Source: Roseovarius nubinhibens ISM
GTDB lineage: Bacteria; Pseudomonadota; Alphaproteobacteria; Rhodobacterales; Rhodobacteraceae
Assembly: GCF_000152625.1 (NCBI RefSeq)
Contig: NZ_CH724156.1
Location: forward strand, 1,248,966-1,312,965
Direction: 5' to 3'
Length of the DNA: 64,000 nucleotides
The notes under the pieces were generated by a model. That model ran no database searches. It was given only the letters and a program-made list of their open reading frames with translations, and was not told the DNA's origin. Below, piece after piece: positions 9,359-18,238 of the stretch (its first letter is position 1; the number at the start of each line of letters is the position of its first letter). The position numbers and the translations under genes were made by a program.

Positions 9359-10735
9359 ATGACTAAGTACATCCGGATTGATAGCCGGGGAAACTATAAA
9401 TACCGGCGTCGAGTGCCAACGAAGCTCCAACCAACCTTAGGTAAAAAGGAGTTCGTGAAGCTGCTCGGGAAATCAGAATCCGAAGCAATGCTGGCCTATG
9501 GGCCGTTTCATGAGCATGTTGAGAAATTGCTCGTTCTGACACAGCCAGTATCCGAGCAAGGTGATCTTTTGGCCATAAAGATGGCCTTGGAAGCCGAATT
9601 CATTGAAGCAGGGTTAGATCCGAGCTCCTCTGGACGTTCTGAAGGTGAGCTTATTGCACGAGACGCGGTGGCTGAAAAAATTTTGCAATCCTATCCGTGC
9701 GATCCCGAGACTGGATACCCTGACCGAGAGAGACTTTCCCTAGAGGACCACGCAAGGGTCACTGCTCTGCTCTCTGGAGTTCATGAAATTTCCGCTGAAC
9801 CAACTGTTCAGAATGCCTTTGCCTTCTACCTAGCGGAAAAAGAAGAGCCGGATCCCAAGAAGAGAAAAAGCCAAATCAGTAGGGTGCGCCGTATAGAACG
9901 CGAGCTCCTTTCAGTGATTGGGCAGGATATCCCCCTGTCTCAACTTAGAAGAGAGCATGCGAGGCAGCTTAGAGATCGCCTAAAAGGTCAAAAACGATCG
10001 AAGTCACCTGATGCCAAGCCCATCAAAGTCTCAGCTGTAAAGCGCAATCTCGGCATAGCAAAGGCGGTCGTCAATTTCGCTATTCGGGAATACGACTTAG
10101 ACATCAACAATCCCTTTGAGAGATTGGATATTGGAAGGGATTCCGAAAGCGCTATAGATCTCAAATTGCCCCTCCCCAGGGACGTGATCATAGCTATGTA
10201 CAAAGACCTACAGAACAATCCGGTCTTCTTGGACGTGTGGACCCTATTGCACCACACCGGTGCGCAGAACGCTGAAATCTTGGGTCTAAATAGGAGAAAC
10301 TTGTTCCTCGATGCAGAGGTGCCTCATTTTGAGATTAAACCTGAGGGCCTCCGCACGGTCAAAGCTAGGTCGCGTATCCGAAAGGTACCACTTGTTGGTC
10401 TTGCCTTGGATGTGTCTAAGAGGCTTCACAGCACTACACCGGCGGATGGGTACCTTTTCCCCCAGTATGCTCCTACGCACAAGCATGACAGTTTTAGTGC
10501 ATCCGTGATGAAACGACTGCGTAAGTTCACGGACAACCCCAAGCACACGATTTATAGCCTCAGGCACAAGATGAAGGACGCATTACGAGAAAATGGGGCC
10601 GGGCAGCGGGTAGAACTAGCGCTTCTCGGCCACGCTAGCGAGAGGTCAGCCTCAGATCAGTACGGCTCGAAAGTCTCGCTCTTAGAGATGAAGAACGCTC
10701 TAGAAAAAATTCAATTCGATGTGCCTGAAGATTGA
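9359..10735 (+). CDS. Tyrosine recombinase/integrase of the island
   Basis: A 458-residue site-specific integrase beside its tRNA-Leu target. The start is ATG 9359 (AAGAAGG five bases upstream); TTG and ATG codons upstream in frame are poorer. The N-terminus YIRIDSRGNYKYRRRVP resembles the DUF6538-type leader of Rhodobacteraceae integrases. In the catalytic domain I see box II YSLRH near residue 402, LLGHAS, and the nucleophile in SDQYGSK. Box I reads HTGAQNAEILGL: the catalytic Arg of TGxR is Gln (codon CAG at about 10264-10266). If this reading is right, activity may be weak or lost. GC is well below the flanking genes. Confidence 0.9.
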   Translation: MTKYIRIDSRGNYKYRRRVPTKLQPTLGKKEFVKLLGKSESEAMLAYGPFHEHVEKLLVLTQPVSEQGDLLAIKMALEAEFIEAGLDPSSSGRSEGELIARDAVAEKILQSYPCDPETGYPDRERLSLEDHARVTALLSGVHEISAEPTVQNAFAFYLAEKEEPDPKKRKSQISRVRRIERELLSVIGQDIPLSQLRREHARQLRDRLKGQKRSKSPDAKPIKVSAVKRNLGIAKAVVNFAIREYDLDINNPFERLDIGRDSESAIDLKLPLPRDVIIAMYKDLQNNPVFLDVWTLLHHTGAQNAEILGLNRRNLFLDAEVPHFEIKPEGLRTVKARSRIRKVPLVGLALDVSKRLHSTTPADGYLFPQYAPTHKHDSFSASVMKRLRKFTDNPKHTIYSLRHKMKDALRENGAGQRVELALLGHASERSASDQYGSKVSLLEMKNALEKIQFDVPED

Positions 10736-10832
10736 TGTACGCGTCCGGCTAGCTTCCATAATGCGTAGTGGTTTTATTGGGTCGCACCTGAACGGCAGGA
10801 CCATATAGGGACCGAAGAAGGCTTATCTAAGC

Positions 10833-12218
10833 ATGAAGATTGAAACCCCAGACAAAGAAGTTTTGAACAAAGCAAAAATGGCGGAGTTCAACCGCGTTGC
10901 AACGACCTGTCTGGCGAAGCATTGGGTGAAATCGCTAGCGAAACAGACTCTTGCTTACGAGGCCGAACATTACCCCCGAGCGAGAGCGCGTCAGCAGGCT
11001 GCTTTCGAAAGTTTCAACGGTGCAATAGGAGCTTTTGCAGCGGACCTGATGTACCACTACGGAAACCATGAGGCTGAGGGATTCATGTATCGGCCCTTGG
11101 ATCGCGAAGAGCTATCCCACACTTTGGTTTCCGCACGAAACTTTGAGAAGCTTGTCCAGTATTGGGGAAACTTAGGCTGGTTAGAGATGACAGGCCACAT
11201 CAAGGCAACAGATGACTGGGAAGGCCAAAAGATACCAGGATACTCTAGAGCTCGTAGATATAGGGCCACGGTCAGTTTCGTCGAACAAGCGCAAGCATGT
11301 CAGATCACACCAGACACGGTCACAGCGCACTTCGAAATCAATGGCAACCAAGTTGATCTTGTTCAGTTTCGAGAAACAAACAAGACAGCACATGGCCAAA
11401 GAAGAGGTGGTAAGCGTGTACGGCTGAAGGGGCCAGCGGCTGACTACCAGTTGCAGACAATGCGGAGGCTAAATCGGGCTATGCAGGCGCATTCGTACAG
11501 CCTCAAAGAGCCGCCCACTCTGCGACGTTTGTTCAATTGTGTTGAGCGAGATGGCTTTGATTTTGACCTTGGGGGCCGCTTTTATTGCTCTTCCAGCGAC
11601 GACTGGATGGAGATGCCCAAAGAAGAGCGCAAACACATCACTATAGATGGTGAAGCAACCACCGAGATTGATGTCAGCGCCAGTCATCTCTTCATTCTGT
11701 ATGCGATACATGGTGAGCGCTTGGACTATGTCTCTGACCCCTACAACGTGGCTGAGTACCCCCGTGATGTTGTTAAACAGATTATAGTCACCATGATTGG
11801 CGCCGGGAAACCGCCTCAACGGTGGCCTAAGGGATTCACCAAGAGGTACAAGCAACAGCATGGGCATTTGCCCATCAAAGATTACAAGCTCAAAGACGTT
11901 AGGGAAGCTGTGTTGCGGAAGCACCCACTCTTGAAAAAGTTAAAGACGGGTAAGCTCGACTGGGCAAACCTTCAATTCGAGGAAGCAGAGTGTTTCTTGG
12001 CCGCTATGTTAAGCTTACATGAAGCCAAGAGCATCCCTTCCTTGCCCGTCCATGATAGTTTAATTGTTCGCCAATCTGATGTGCACATTGCTAAAGAAAT
12101 TCTGGAGAAGTCATACAAAGATAGGCTCGGCTTTGCACCAAAGGTAACAATCTCGCCCCCTAAGGAAATCTTTGGATACCCTAGGGGAACCCTTAGATAC
12201 CCTAGTAAGCTATATTGA
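10833..12218 (+). CDS. Family-A-polymerase-like palm protein, function unknown
   Basis: A 461-residue protein 97 bp downstream of the integrase with the same low GC. Its C-terminal half carries, in the right order, elements like those of PolA/T7-type polymerases: motif A EIDVSASHLFILY (D280), an O-helix-like RDVVKQIIVTMIGAG (R311, K315, giving R-x3-K) and motif C LPVHDSLIV (H407, D408). A leader GGRFYCSSSD...KHITIDG precedes motif A. The first 210 residues are helical and basic, without a 3'-5' exonuclease motif. The usual aromatic residues of the O-helix (Phe, Tyr) are Val and Gly here. It could be a template-dependent polymerase, a primase-like enzyme of the element, or an inactive relative. 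I cannot name a family. Confidence 0.55.
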   Translation: MKIETPDKEVLNKAKMAEFNRVATTCLAKHWVKSLAKQTLAYEAEHYPRARARQQAAFESFNGAIGAFAADLMYHYGNHEAEGFMYRPLDREELSHTLVSARNFEKLVQYWGNLGWLEMTGHIKATDDWEGQKIPGYSRARRYRATVSFVEQAQACQITPDTVTAHFEINGNQVDLVQFRETNKTAHGQRRGGKRVRLKGPAADYQLQTMRRLNRAMQAHSYSLKEPPTLRRLFNCVERDGFDFDLGGRFYCSSSDDWMEMPKEERKHITIDGEATTEIDVSASHLFILYAIHGERLDYVSDPYNVAEYPRDVVKQIIVTMIGAGKPPQRWPKGFTKRYKQQHGHLPIKDYKLKDVREAVLRKHPLLKKLKTGKLDWANLQFEEAECFLAAMLSLHEAKSIPSLPVHDSLIVRQSDVHIAKEILEKSYKDRLGFAPKVTISPPKEIFGYPRGTLRYPSKLY

Positions 12219-12801
12219 TATTATCATCGCATTCAGGTCAGACTTGAGCACCTTAATGAATTCATAGGCATTACTATGAAACGTAAGGAGTCGGAGCGCA
12301 TAAACGGCTAATAATAAGAACAATAAAGCCCCTTGTTTTTGAAACCACTTCTGCAACACCCCCACCCCCCATTGAACGCCGAAAGAAATTCAGGACCCCC
12401 AATTTCCACCAGCCCAGCGCCCAAGGCTACTAGGAGCTAGTCCATGGATTGGAGCAAAAAAACCTCGTGCCGGTAGTTTAATTTCGCCCCGGGCACCCTA
12501 GGTGGCGGCGCCATTGGCAACCATGGACAAACAGGACGCTTTCCCGCCTCGGCAGCACGATATCCCGCGAAGTGGGCCGCTTTTTGGGGTATTAAGCCGA
12601 AGTCAAAACTCCCCACGGCGAGGGGACTTCCTCAGTCACAACTCCGGCCTCTTAATCAGACCATCAATACGCGACGTCATCCTAGAGCGCACTTGTAGTG
12701 CTACTGTGTCTGCTGTGTGCTCCCATTCTCTTGGCGGCAGGTTTGCCCTGGCGTATCTCACGCTCTTGAAGCTAAAAGAATTTTAAAGTGAAGGAACATT
12801 G
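12219..12801 (+). other. Gap of 583 bases inside the island, no convincing gene
   Basis: The first 220 bases are AT-rich, with a C-run near 12360-12370 and no coding signal. After about 12400 GC rises and the composition changes. The stretch 12570-12680, with a short purine/pyrimidine-rich repeat around a GAAGTGGGCCGC block, looks like the decayed end of an insertion element but I cannot prove it. A possible 94-codon frame at 12502-12786 has no ribosome site or recognisable product. The gap probably marks a junction between the integrase module and the defence module. Confidence 0.5.
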
Positions 12802-14316
12802 ATGAGCAGTGAATACGCAATAATCGACCTGTTTGCGGGTCCTGGAGGGCTTGGAGAGGGGTTTACTCAAGCTGGCCGTGCCGGGGACGTCAGCATGAAA
12901 ATCCAGTTGTCTGTGGAGATGGAGGCCAACGCCGTGCAGACTCTTCGGCTGCGCTCCTTTCTGCGCCGCTTTGGCGAAGAGTTTCCTGCGGAGTATTACG
13001 CTGCGCTGAATAAGGGTGTTGAATTTCCCAACTGGTCCGAGCTTTATCCGGAAGAATGGAAGCACGCAGAGCAGGAAGTCCGGCAATTGGTTCTGGGTGA
13101 TCCCGGTGTTTTCGACGAAATTGCAGTGGTTATCGACAAGGTTCGCACAGATTTCCAAGGAAATACCATCCTGATCGGTGGCCCACCCTGCCAAGCCTAT
13201 TCACTGGCTGGCAGATCGCGCAACAAGGGTAAGGAGGACTATGTTCTCGAAAACGATCATCGGCACTATCTTTACAAGGAATATGTGAACATCTTGGAGC
13301 GCCTCGAACCGGCGGCCTTCGTGATGGAGAACGTAAAAGGTATGCTTTCGAGCAAGGTGGATGGTGGCGGAATATTCCACCGAGTGTTGGAAGATCTTGC
13401 CGGAGCAGGTCAAGGATACACCTTTATTCCGTTGGCTGCCCCGCCACATCTCGGGTCGGGGCAGCCTCCCGCCCGAGACTTCATTCTCCGCGCAGAGGAT
13501 CATGGTGTGCCGCAAGCTCGGCATAGGGTAATCGTGGTAGGCGTGCGGAAAGATGTCGCTGAAAAGCTAAACTTTGGAGAGGACCCGCTCCTTTTGCGAA
13601 GAGATCTGCGGGCGACCGTCAAAGAGGCGCTCTCCGGGATCCCGCGAGTTCGGAGTGGACTGAGCCGTGGCGACCAATTGGAAGCTTGGATCGATTCAGT
13701 TCGAGATCAGGCAAGGGAAATTTCGGAAGCGGAGGAAGTTTCAGCAGAGCTTCAGAAACGCGCTCGACAGATTGTCACGAGCGATGAGTTCCCATCGAAG
13801 CGGCAGTCGCGAGATTACTCTGAAAGTTATGAGCTTCCGGATGATCTGAAAGAGTGGTTGCTGGACTGCAAATTGCATGCTGTTCTTCATCATGAAACTA
13901 GGGGGCACATTCCTAGAGACCTCGGGCGATATCTTTTCTCTTCTATGTTCGCGGAGGAACACCAGAGAGCGCCGAAGTTGTCTGAGTTTCCAGAATTTCT
14001 GCAACCCAATCACAAGAATAGGAAAACAGGGCATTTTTCTGACCGTTTCCGGACTCAGGTAAGCGGGCGCCCCTCGACGACAGTGACGAGTCATATTTCT
14101 AAGGACGGGCATTACTTTATTCATCCTGACCCCACCCAGTGTCGATCTTTGACTGTCCGAGAGGCAGCGAGGCTTCAAACATTTCCTGACAACTATTTTT
14201 TCCATGGAGGCAGAACGGCCCAGTACCACCAGGTGGGCAATGCGGTGCCTCCGTATCTGGCACTTCAGATCGCCAGCGCGGTTTCCAGCGTGCTGAAACA
14301 AGCGGGAGAGCGGTGA
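12802..14316 (+). CDS. DNA (cytosine-5-)-methyltransferase
   Basis: A 504-residue C5 methyltransferase. In order: motif I DLFAGPGGLGEGF (SAM binding), motif IV GGPPCQAYS with the catalytic Cys, motif VI FVMENVKG, motif VIII QARHRVIVVG, and motif X near the end in HQVGNAVPPYLALQIA. The variable target-recognition region between VIII and IX is long (about 200 residues). The start is ATG 12802 with AAGGAA five bases upstream; a TTG one codon earlier is less likely. It heads a row of five same-strand genes, so it should provide the self-protecting modification of a defence system. The recognition sequence cannot be read from this. Confidence 0.93.
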   Translation: MSSEYAIIDLFAGPGGLGEGFTQAGRAGDVSMKIQLSVEMEANAVQTLRLRSFLRRFGEEFPAEYYAALNKGVEFPNWSELYPEEWKHAEQEVRQLVLGDPGVFDEIAVVIDKVRTDFQGNTILIGGPPCQAYSLAGRSRNKGKEDYVLENDHRHYLYKEYVNILERLEPAAFVMENVKGMLSSKVDGGGIFHRVLEDLAGAGQGYTFIPLAAPPHLGSGQPPARDFILRAEDHGVPQARHRVIVVGVRKDVAEKLNFGEDPLLLRRDLRATVKEALSGIPRVRSGLSRGDQLEAWIDSVRDQAREISEAEEVSAELQKRARQIVTSDEFPSKRQSRDYSESYELPDDLKEWLLDCKLHAVLHHETRGHIPRDLGRYLFSSMFAEEHQRAPKLSEFPEFLQPNHKNRKTGHFSDRFRTQVSGRPSTTVTSHISKDGHYFIHPDPTQCRSLTVREAARLQTFPDNYFFHGGRTAQYHQVGNAVPPYLALQIASAVSSVLKQAGER

Positions 14317-14436
14317 ACACGCGAGCTGATGCCCCCTAAAAAACAACAATATAAACTACATATCTCAAATGTAGTTGACATTTTTTTGTTCAGTTAAATA
14401 TATTTCAGGCGATTCTCGAATTTATGATGGTAGGCG

Positions 14437-14661
14437 ATGACTGAAAGAGACAAACGGCAAAAATTTGAGGAACTTGCTGAGAAGCGAGTAAACAAGGTCA
14501 TCAAGGATCTCCGCCTCATCGGAAACCTATCGAACAGGAACAACTATTCGTTCGACGATGGGGATGTTCGGAAGATCATGAAGGCGCTCGACGATGAATT
14601 GAAGGCGCTGAAGGTGCGCTTCACACAGGCTCGCCCATCGGAGAAAGATTTCAAACTGTAG
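14437..14661 (+). CDS. Small helical protein in defence cassette
   Basis: A 74-residue, highly charged, predicted all-helical protein (LAEKRVNKVIKDLRLIGNLS then DDGDVRKIMKALDDELKALK). Small proteins with this LAEKR...LRLIGNLSNR pattern occur near methyltransferase or helicase genes in mobile regions, but I know of no function. It sits 120 bp after the methyltransferase and only 14 bp before the GHKL ATPase, so it is probably translated as part of the same unit. It could be a regulator or a structural subunit. Confidence 0.7.
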   Translation: MTERDKRQKFEELAEKRVNKVIKDLRLIGNLSNRNNYSFDDGDVRKIMKALDDELKALKVRFTQARPSEKDFKL

Positions 14662-14675
14662 ATTAGGAACATGTA

Positions 14676-16640
14676 ATGTGGAGCTTTCCAAAGGCTGGCC
14701 CTCAGCACAGCAATTCAAGTTCAAAACTGAATGAGTTTTTTAACGATCAGGAAGCCTCGACGGCTCTGGTTCGTGAAGCCGTCCAGAACTCGCTGGACGC
14801 GGCTCTCGACCCTGCACAACCCGTCAGAGTGCGTTTTTCATTGGCTTCGTTCCCATGGCAAACCCTCGAGCCGTTCCTCTGCACTAATCAAGCTGGAGAG
14901 ACCGTCGACGACCATCTTTTGAGTGGCGATCTTGGAAAATTCGCCGGGAGCTTTGCCGGGAGCAAACTTCGTTGTTTGATAATCGAAGATGAAGGCACAA
15001 AAGGCCTTATCGGCGAAACTGACAAGAGCAACGCTCATTCGGGATCTAACTTCGTTGGGTTTTGGTGGAACGATGGGATCAGCGGCAAAGGCAAAGGATC
15101 CAGTGGTAGTCATGGAGTTGGCAAAACCACCCTGACACGTATATCGGGGATGTCTCTGTTTTTGGCGGTGACCAAACGCAGCGATGATCAAAAAAGATAT
15201 CTTCTTGGGTTTGCGAACCTCCCCTATCATCGTGTGAATGGGAACAGTTATCTCGGTTACGGCAGATTTGGCCAATCCGTAAATGATGACGGCAATGAAA
15301 AGTTCATGCCAATTGAAGAAACCACTGACGTAGAAAATTTCTTATCCAAATTCTCCTTGAAACGCGATGAAAGCGGCTTGTCGGTCTTAATCCCAGGTGT
15401 TCCCAGTTCTGTCGACAGCGGTGGACTTCTTCTCGCGACAGTACGCGATTACTATTGGCCCATCCTGAAAGGTGATCTTGTGGTCGAAGTCGTCGATCGC
15501 CTTTCCGGCAAGACTACCACGGTATGCGCGGAAAACCTCTCTGAAGTGATCGAGCATATCGCGGAGCAAGGGGAGCGGCTCAGGAAAGCTGTCTCAGATA
15601 CCGAACATCGGGTCAGAATTGTGCGGGAGATCCTTGAACTTAAGAAAGGAGGAAACCCAAACTGGTTTGCTGGACATGAGCCGATTATGAGTCACACAGA
15701 TCTTGGCGGCACGCGGGGCGAGGTTTCCAAAGATTGCTTTTCAGAAGACAACCTCGAAAGGATGTTTTCGGCATTCGAGAGTGGTCAACTGGTTGGTTTC
15801 AGTTTTAGCCTGAAATTCCAAACAATTAATAAAGAGCAACAGGTCGGTTTGGTCGAGGTTTATTTCAAGAAAGATGACTACAAGCTGTCCGATAATGCGC
15901 AATTCATCCGGAACCAAATCATCATATCCAGACAACCCTCGAACATCCCAGCCAAGAACGTCACCTGTTTCCTGATCGCTGAAGATCGAGACATGTCGGA
16001 CTACCTCAAGGAAGCCGAAGAACCGGCACACACAAGGTGGTTCCTGAATCGCTTCAATGAACAGAAGAGTTTCACATCAGATTGGGCGCTGCGTTTCGTG
16101 ATGGATCTCCCTGCGCACATGTATCGCATCCTTTCCCGAGAAGACGAGGACGCCAGCACCTATGAGAATTTCGCCGATGATATCTTCTCAGTCACTGAAC
16201 CGATGGGGATTGGCGCCAAGAAGAAACGCGGCCAGACGCGGAAAAAGTCGGAAGAACCTAGTGACATCCCTCCAGTGAAGAGGTCGCCTGTCATTCGAGT
16301 CGAAAGAGATACTGAGAACCCGGGCTTCGACCTGCTCCCTGTGGGGAACATTGTCGAACTGTTCGCAGAAGAGGAGATTTCTTTCCCGGTCGAGATTTCC
16401 GTGAAGGCGGCATATGTTTCGGCTCTCGGGAAAAGCAGATCATGGCGTGACTATAGCAAAATTGACTTCCAATTTGGGAAAACCATCCCAATCGAGATTT
16501 CACCAACAGGAGCGGCAAAAGTGATTTCGGTGTCGCAAAACACCTTCACTGTCGCGTTGCTCAAGCCCGAGTTTCGCATTTCGGCAAAGGGCTTCGATAG
16601 AAACCGCGACCTGCTGATCCACCCAAGAATTAAGCTGTGA
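14676..16640 (+). CDS. GHKL (MutL/MORC-like) ATPase of a defence cassette
   Basis: A 654-residue protein with an N-terminal Bergerat ATP-binding fold: N-box LVREAVQNSLDAAL (E34, N38, D41), G1 box IIEDEGTKG (D105) and the G2 loop GSSGSHGVGKTT (141-152). The start WSFPKAGPQHS and the following FF segment resemble the MutL-like ATPases found in restriction-modification loci with Z1 helicases (Iyer, Abhiman and Aravind 2008; the mza system). The C-terminal 400 residues are unrecognised and I see no nuclease motif there. It probably acts as an ATP-driven clamp that senses unmodified DNA and works with the two downstream proteins. Confidence 0.85.
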   Translation: MWSFPKAGPQHSNSSSKLNEFFNDQEASTALVREAVQNSLDAALDPAQPVRVRFSLASFPWQTLEPFLCTNQAGETVDDHLLSGDLGKFAGSFAGSKLRCLIIEDEGTKGLIGETDKSNAHSGSNFVGFWWNDGISGKGKGSSGSHGVGKTTLTRISGMSLFLAVTKRSDDQKRYLLGFANLPYHRVNGNSYLGYGRFGQSVNDDGNEKFMPIEETTDVENFLSKFSLKRDESGLSVLIPGVPSSVDSGGLLLATVRDYYWPILKGDLVVEVVDRLSGKTTTVCAENLSEVIEHIAEQGERLRKAVSDTEHRVRIVREILELKKGGNPNWFAGHEPIMSHTDLGGTRGEVSKDCFSEDNLERMFSAFESGQLVGFSFSLKFQTINKEQQVGLVEVYFKKDDYKLSDNAQFIRNQIIISRQPSNIPAKNVTCFLIAEDRDMSDYLKEAEEPAHTRWFLNRFNEQKSFTSDWALRFVMDLPAHMYRILSREDEDASTYENFADDIFSVTEPMGIGAKKKRGQTRKKSEEPSDIPPVKRSPVIRVERDTENPGFDLLPVGNIVELFAEEEISFPVEISVKAAYVSALGKSRSWRDYSKIDFQFGKTIPIEISPTGAAKVISVSQNTFTVALLKPEFRISAKGFDRNRDLLIHPRIKL

Positions 16641-16652
16641 TGAGGTGACCCT

Positions 16653-17474
16653 ATGACAATTCAGCTAGAGTTCAACGACACACAGAATTTCACAGGCCGA
16701 GCTCGGATCAAACAGAAAAGCGAGCTTCTTTCCTTGCAACTCATTGACCGTCAAGGAGAAACCGTCCGCATACATGCAAAGTTCGACCGAGCTGCGATAG
16801 AAAAGGAGTGTAAGCTCCATGAGGAAGAAGCTAAGGAATTCGTACTTGATGTGTTCGCGCTCGGCGACATTCGCCGACATGTGCTTCCAGAGTTCAGGTC
16901 CGAGGATGAGATCGAGCTTCGTGAGATCCCGGATGGAGCAAACCTGGAATTCCGCCTGAAGGTAATTTCACGTTCTGCAGACGCTTCAGGGAAAATCCTT
17001 GCCGCGACAAGTGGGCGTCTAAGACTCCATACTGGCAGTGGGGACGAAGGTTCCGGAGAACAGAACAAGGGTATTTTCCATCCCAAGCCCTCAACGAGCA
17101 TCGGGGATCGCATTTGGCAGGTCGTCTGGGACGGGCAAGGCGACTTCGAAGTGTTCGTGCACGCCGACTATTTCCACAAATTCGTCAACGACCCCCTATT
17201 CGCCGCACATGTTTTTCCCGAGATCGTGCGAAATGTCTCTACAGGGATTCTTCTGAGGTTTGAAAGCATCAAGGACATTGATGAGGATACCCTATTGGCC
17301 AAGTGGGTGAGCTTTATTCAGCAACGGCTCGCAATACCCCTCGAGGGAGAAGACGCGGCCCATCTCAACGAGGCAGACAACATTGAGAAGCTCGATCTCG
17401 TCGAGCAGATCGTTGATGCCTTCACCAGTCAGAAATGGCGGGATGGCAAAACCCTGATTGCGGAGATCCTGTAA
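16653..17474 (+). CDS. Unrecognised companion of the GHKL ATPase
   Basis: A 273-residue protein beginning 12 bp after the GHKL gene. Predicted features are a beta-rich N-terminal half (alternating LEFNDTQNFTG, LLSLQLIDRQGETVRIHAKF), a Ser/Gly linker near residues 128-140 (GSGDEGSGEQNK) and an alpha/beta C-terminal half (WDGQGDFEVFVHADYFHKF). I find no PD-(D/E)xK, HNH or other nuclease pattern. The stop overlaps the next start (TAATG), which indicates translational coupling. It is probably a dedicated subunit of the cassette. Confidence 0.75.
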   Translation: MTIQLEFNDTQNFTGRARIKQKSELLSLQLIDRQGETVRIHAKFDRAAIEKECKLHEEEAKEFVLDVFALGDIRRHVLPEFRSEDEIELREIPDGANLEFRLKVISRSADASGKILAATSGRLRLHTGSGDEGSGEQNKGIFHPKPSTSIGDRIWQVVWDGQGDFEVFVHADYFHKFVNDPLFAAHVFPEIVRNVSTGILLRFESIKDIDEDTLLAKWVSFIQQRLAIPLEGEDAAHLNEADNIEKLDLVEQIVDAFTSQKWRDGKTLIAEIL

Positions 17475-18238
17475 TGGAGAGAGCACTTTGCGAGTTCAAT
17501 TCAGATGGCGTGACCGCCTTTCAGGAACTGATAGACGCGGAAAGGGCGAAAGTGAAATCCTCACAGCCCGCGAAGGTTTCCGAAGACTTCTTTTCCAAAG
17601 TTAGGAAACTGGCCGGCGCCTCAGCACTGATTCATGAAGTGCCTAGTGCAAATCAAATCGATACCTCCATGGTCTTCGACACGAGATATGATTTCGGCGC
17701 CTACCTAAACCAGTCCCTTCCCGACGATTTGTCCACGGTTCAATATTCGAATGTGGGGCTATGGGCCTGGATATCGGCTGCCTACCTTCCTCAATTACTG
17801 AAGCACTCCAGTCGGGGAAATTCTCATGACTTATGGAGCACTTATCGGTATGTCCCCCTCGCCTATAGCAAGTTCCGGTACTACAGGCACCTGGCTTTCA
17901 TCTCGTTCTGGCTACACAGGCAATTGGGAGAGACTGCTGCACGTCTTTTCTTGTCCCGCCCTATGTATGAGCATTCTGATGCAATTGAGCAACTCTATAC
18001 GTCCGACAAGGATTTCCTGACAACACCGGCTCTATTGGAAGTGTCCGTTGAAATGTACTTGGATGCAGAGAGTGGGGTTATGAAGAAAAAAGCCCTCGGA
18101 AAAGAAACCCCGGGCAGCGCCAGACGTTTGGCCACCAAGGTGGCGAAACAGCTGCAAATGAATTTCGACATGCATTCGATGACCAAGGAGCAGGTTTATA
18201 GCCTTTTGCCTGCTGAATTTGATGATTGGAAAAAATAG
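17474..18238 (+). CDS. Companion protein, possibly DUF6339-like
   Basis: 254 residues starting at ATG 17474, which overlaps the previous stop by one base. The central part is aromatic and helical (GLWAWISAAYLPQLLK, YRYVPLAYSKFRYYRHLAFISFW), followed by a basic C-terminus. The pattern of a Trp-rich helix plus a YRHL segment recalls the DUF6339 proteins found in MutL/Z1-type loci, but I am not sure. No catalytic residues are evident. It is the last gene of the cassette. Confidence 0.65.
   Translation: MERALCEFNSDGVTAFQELIDAERAKVKSSQPAKVSEDFFSKVRKLAGASALIHEVPSANQIDTSMVFDTRYDFGAYLNQSLPDDLSTVQYSNVGLWAWISAAYLPQLLKHSSRGNSHDLWSTYRYVPLAYSKFRYYRHLAFISFWLHRQLGETAARLFLSRPMYEHSDAIEQLYTSDKDFLTTPALLEVSVEMYLDAESGVMKKKALGKETPGSARRLATKVAKQLQMNFDMHSMTKEQVYSLLPAEFDDWKK

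Noticed and set aside
12470..12500. Possible tRNA 3'-end remnant (…CCCCGGGCACC)
   Set aside because: Only the last dozen bases look tRNA-like, no stem partner is found, and there is no match to the att core.
12502..12786. 94-codon frame in the island gap
   Set aside because: No ribosome site, no conserved motif, and composition unlike the neighbouring genes.
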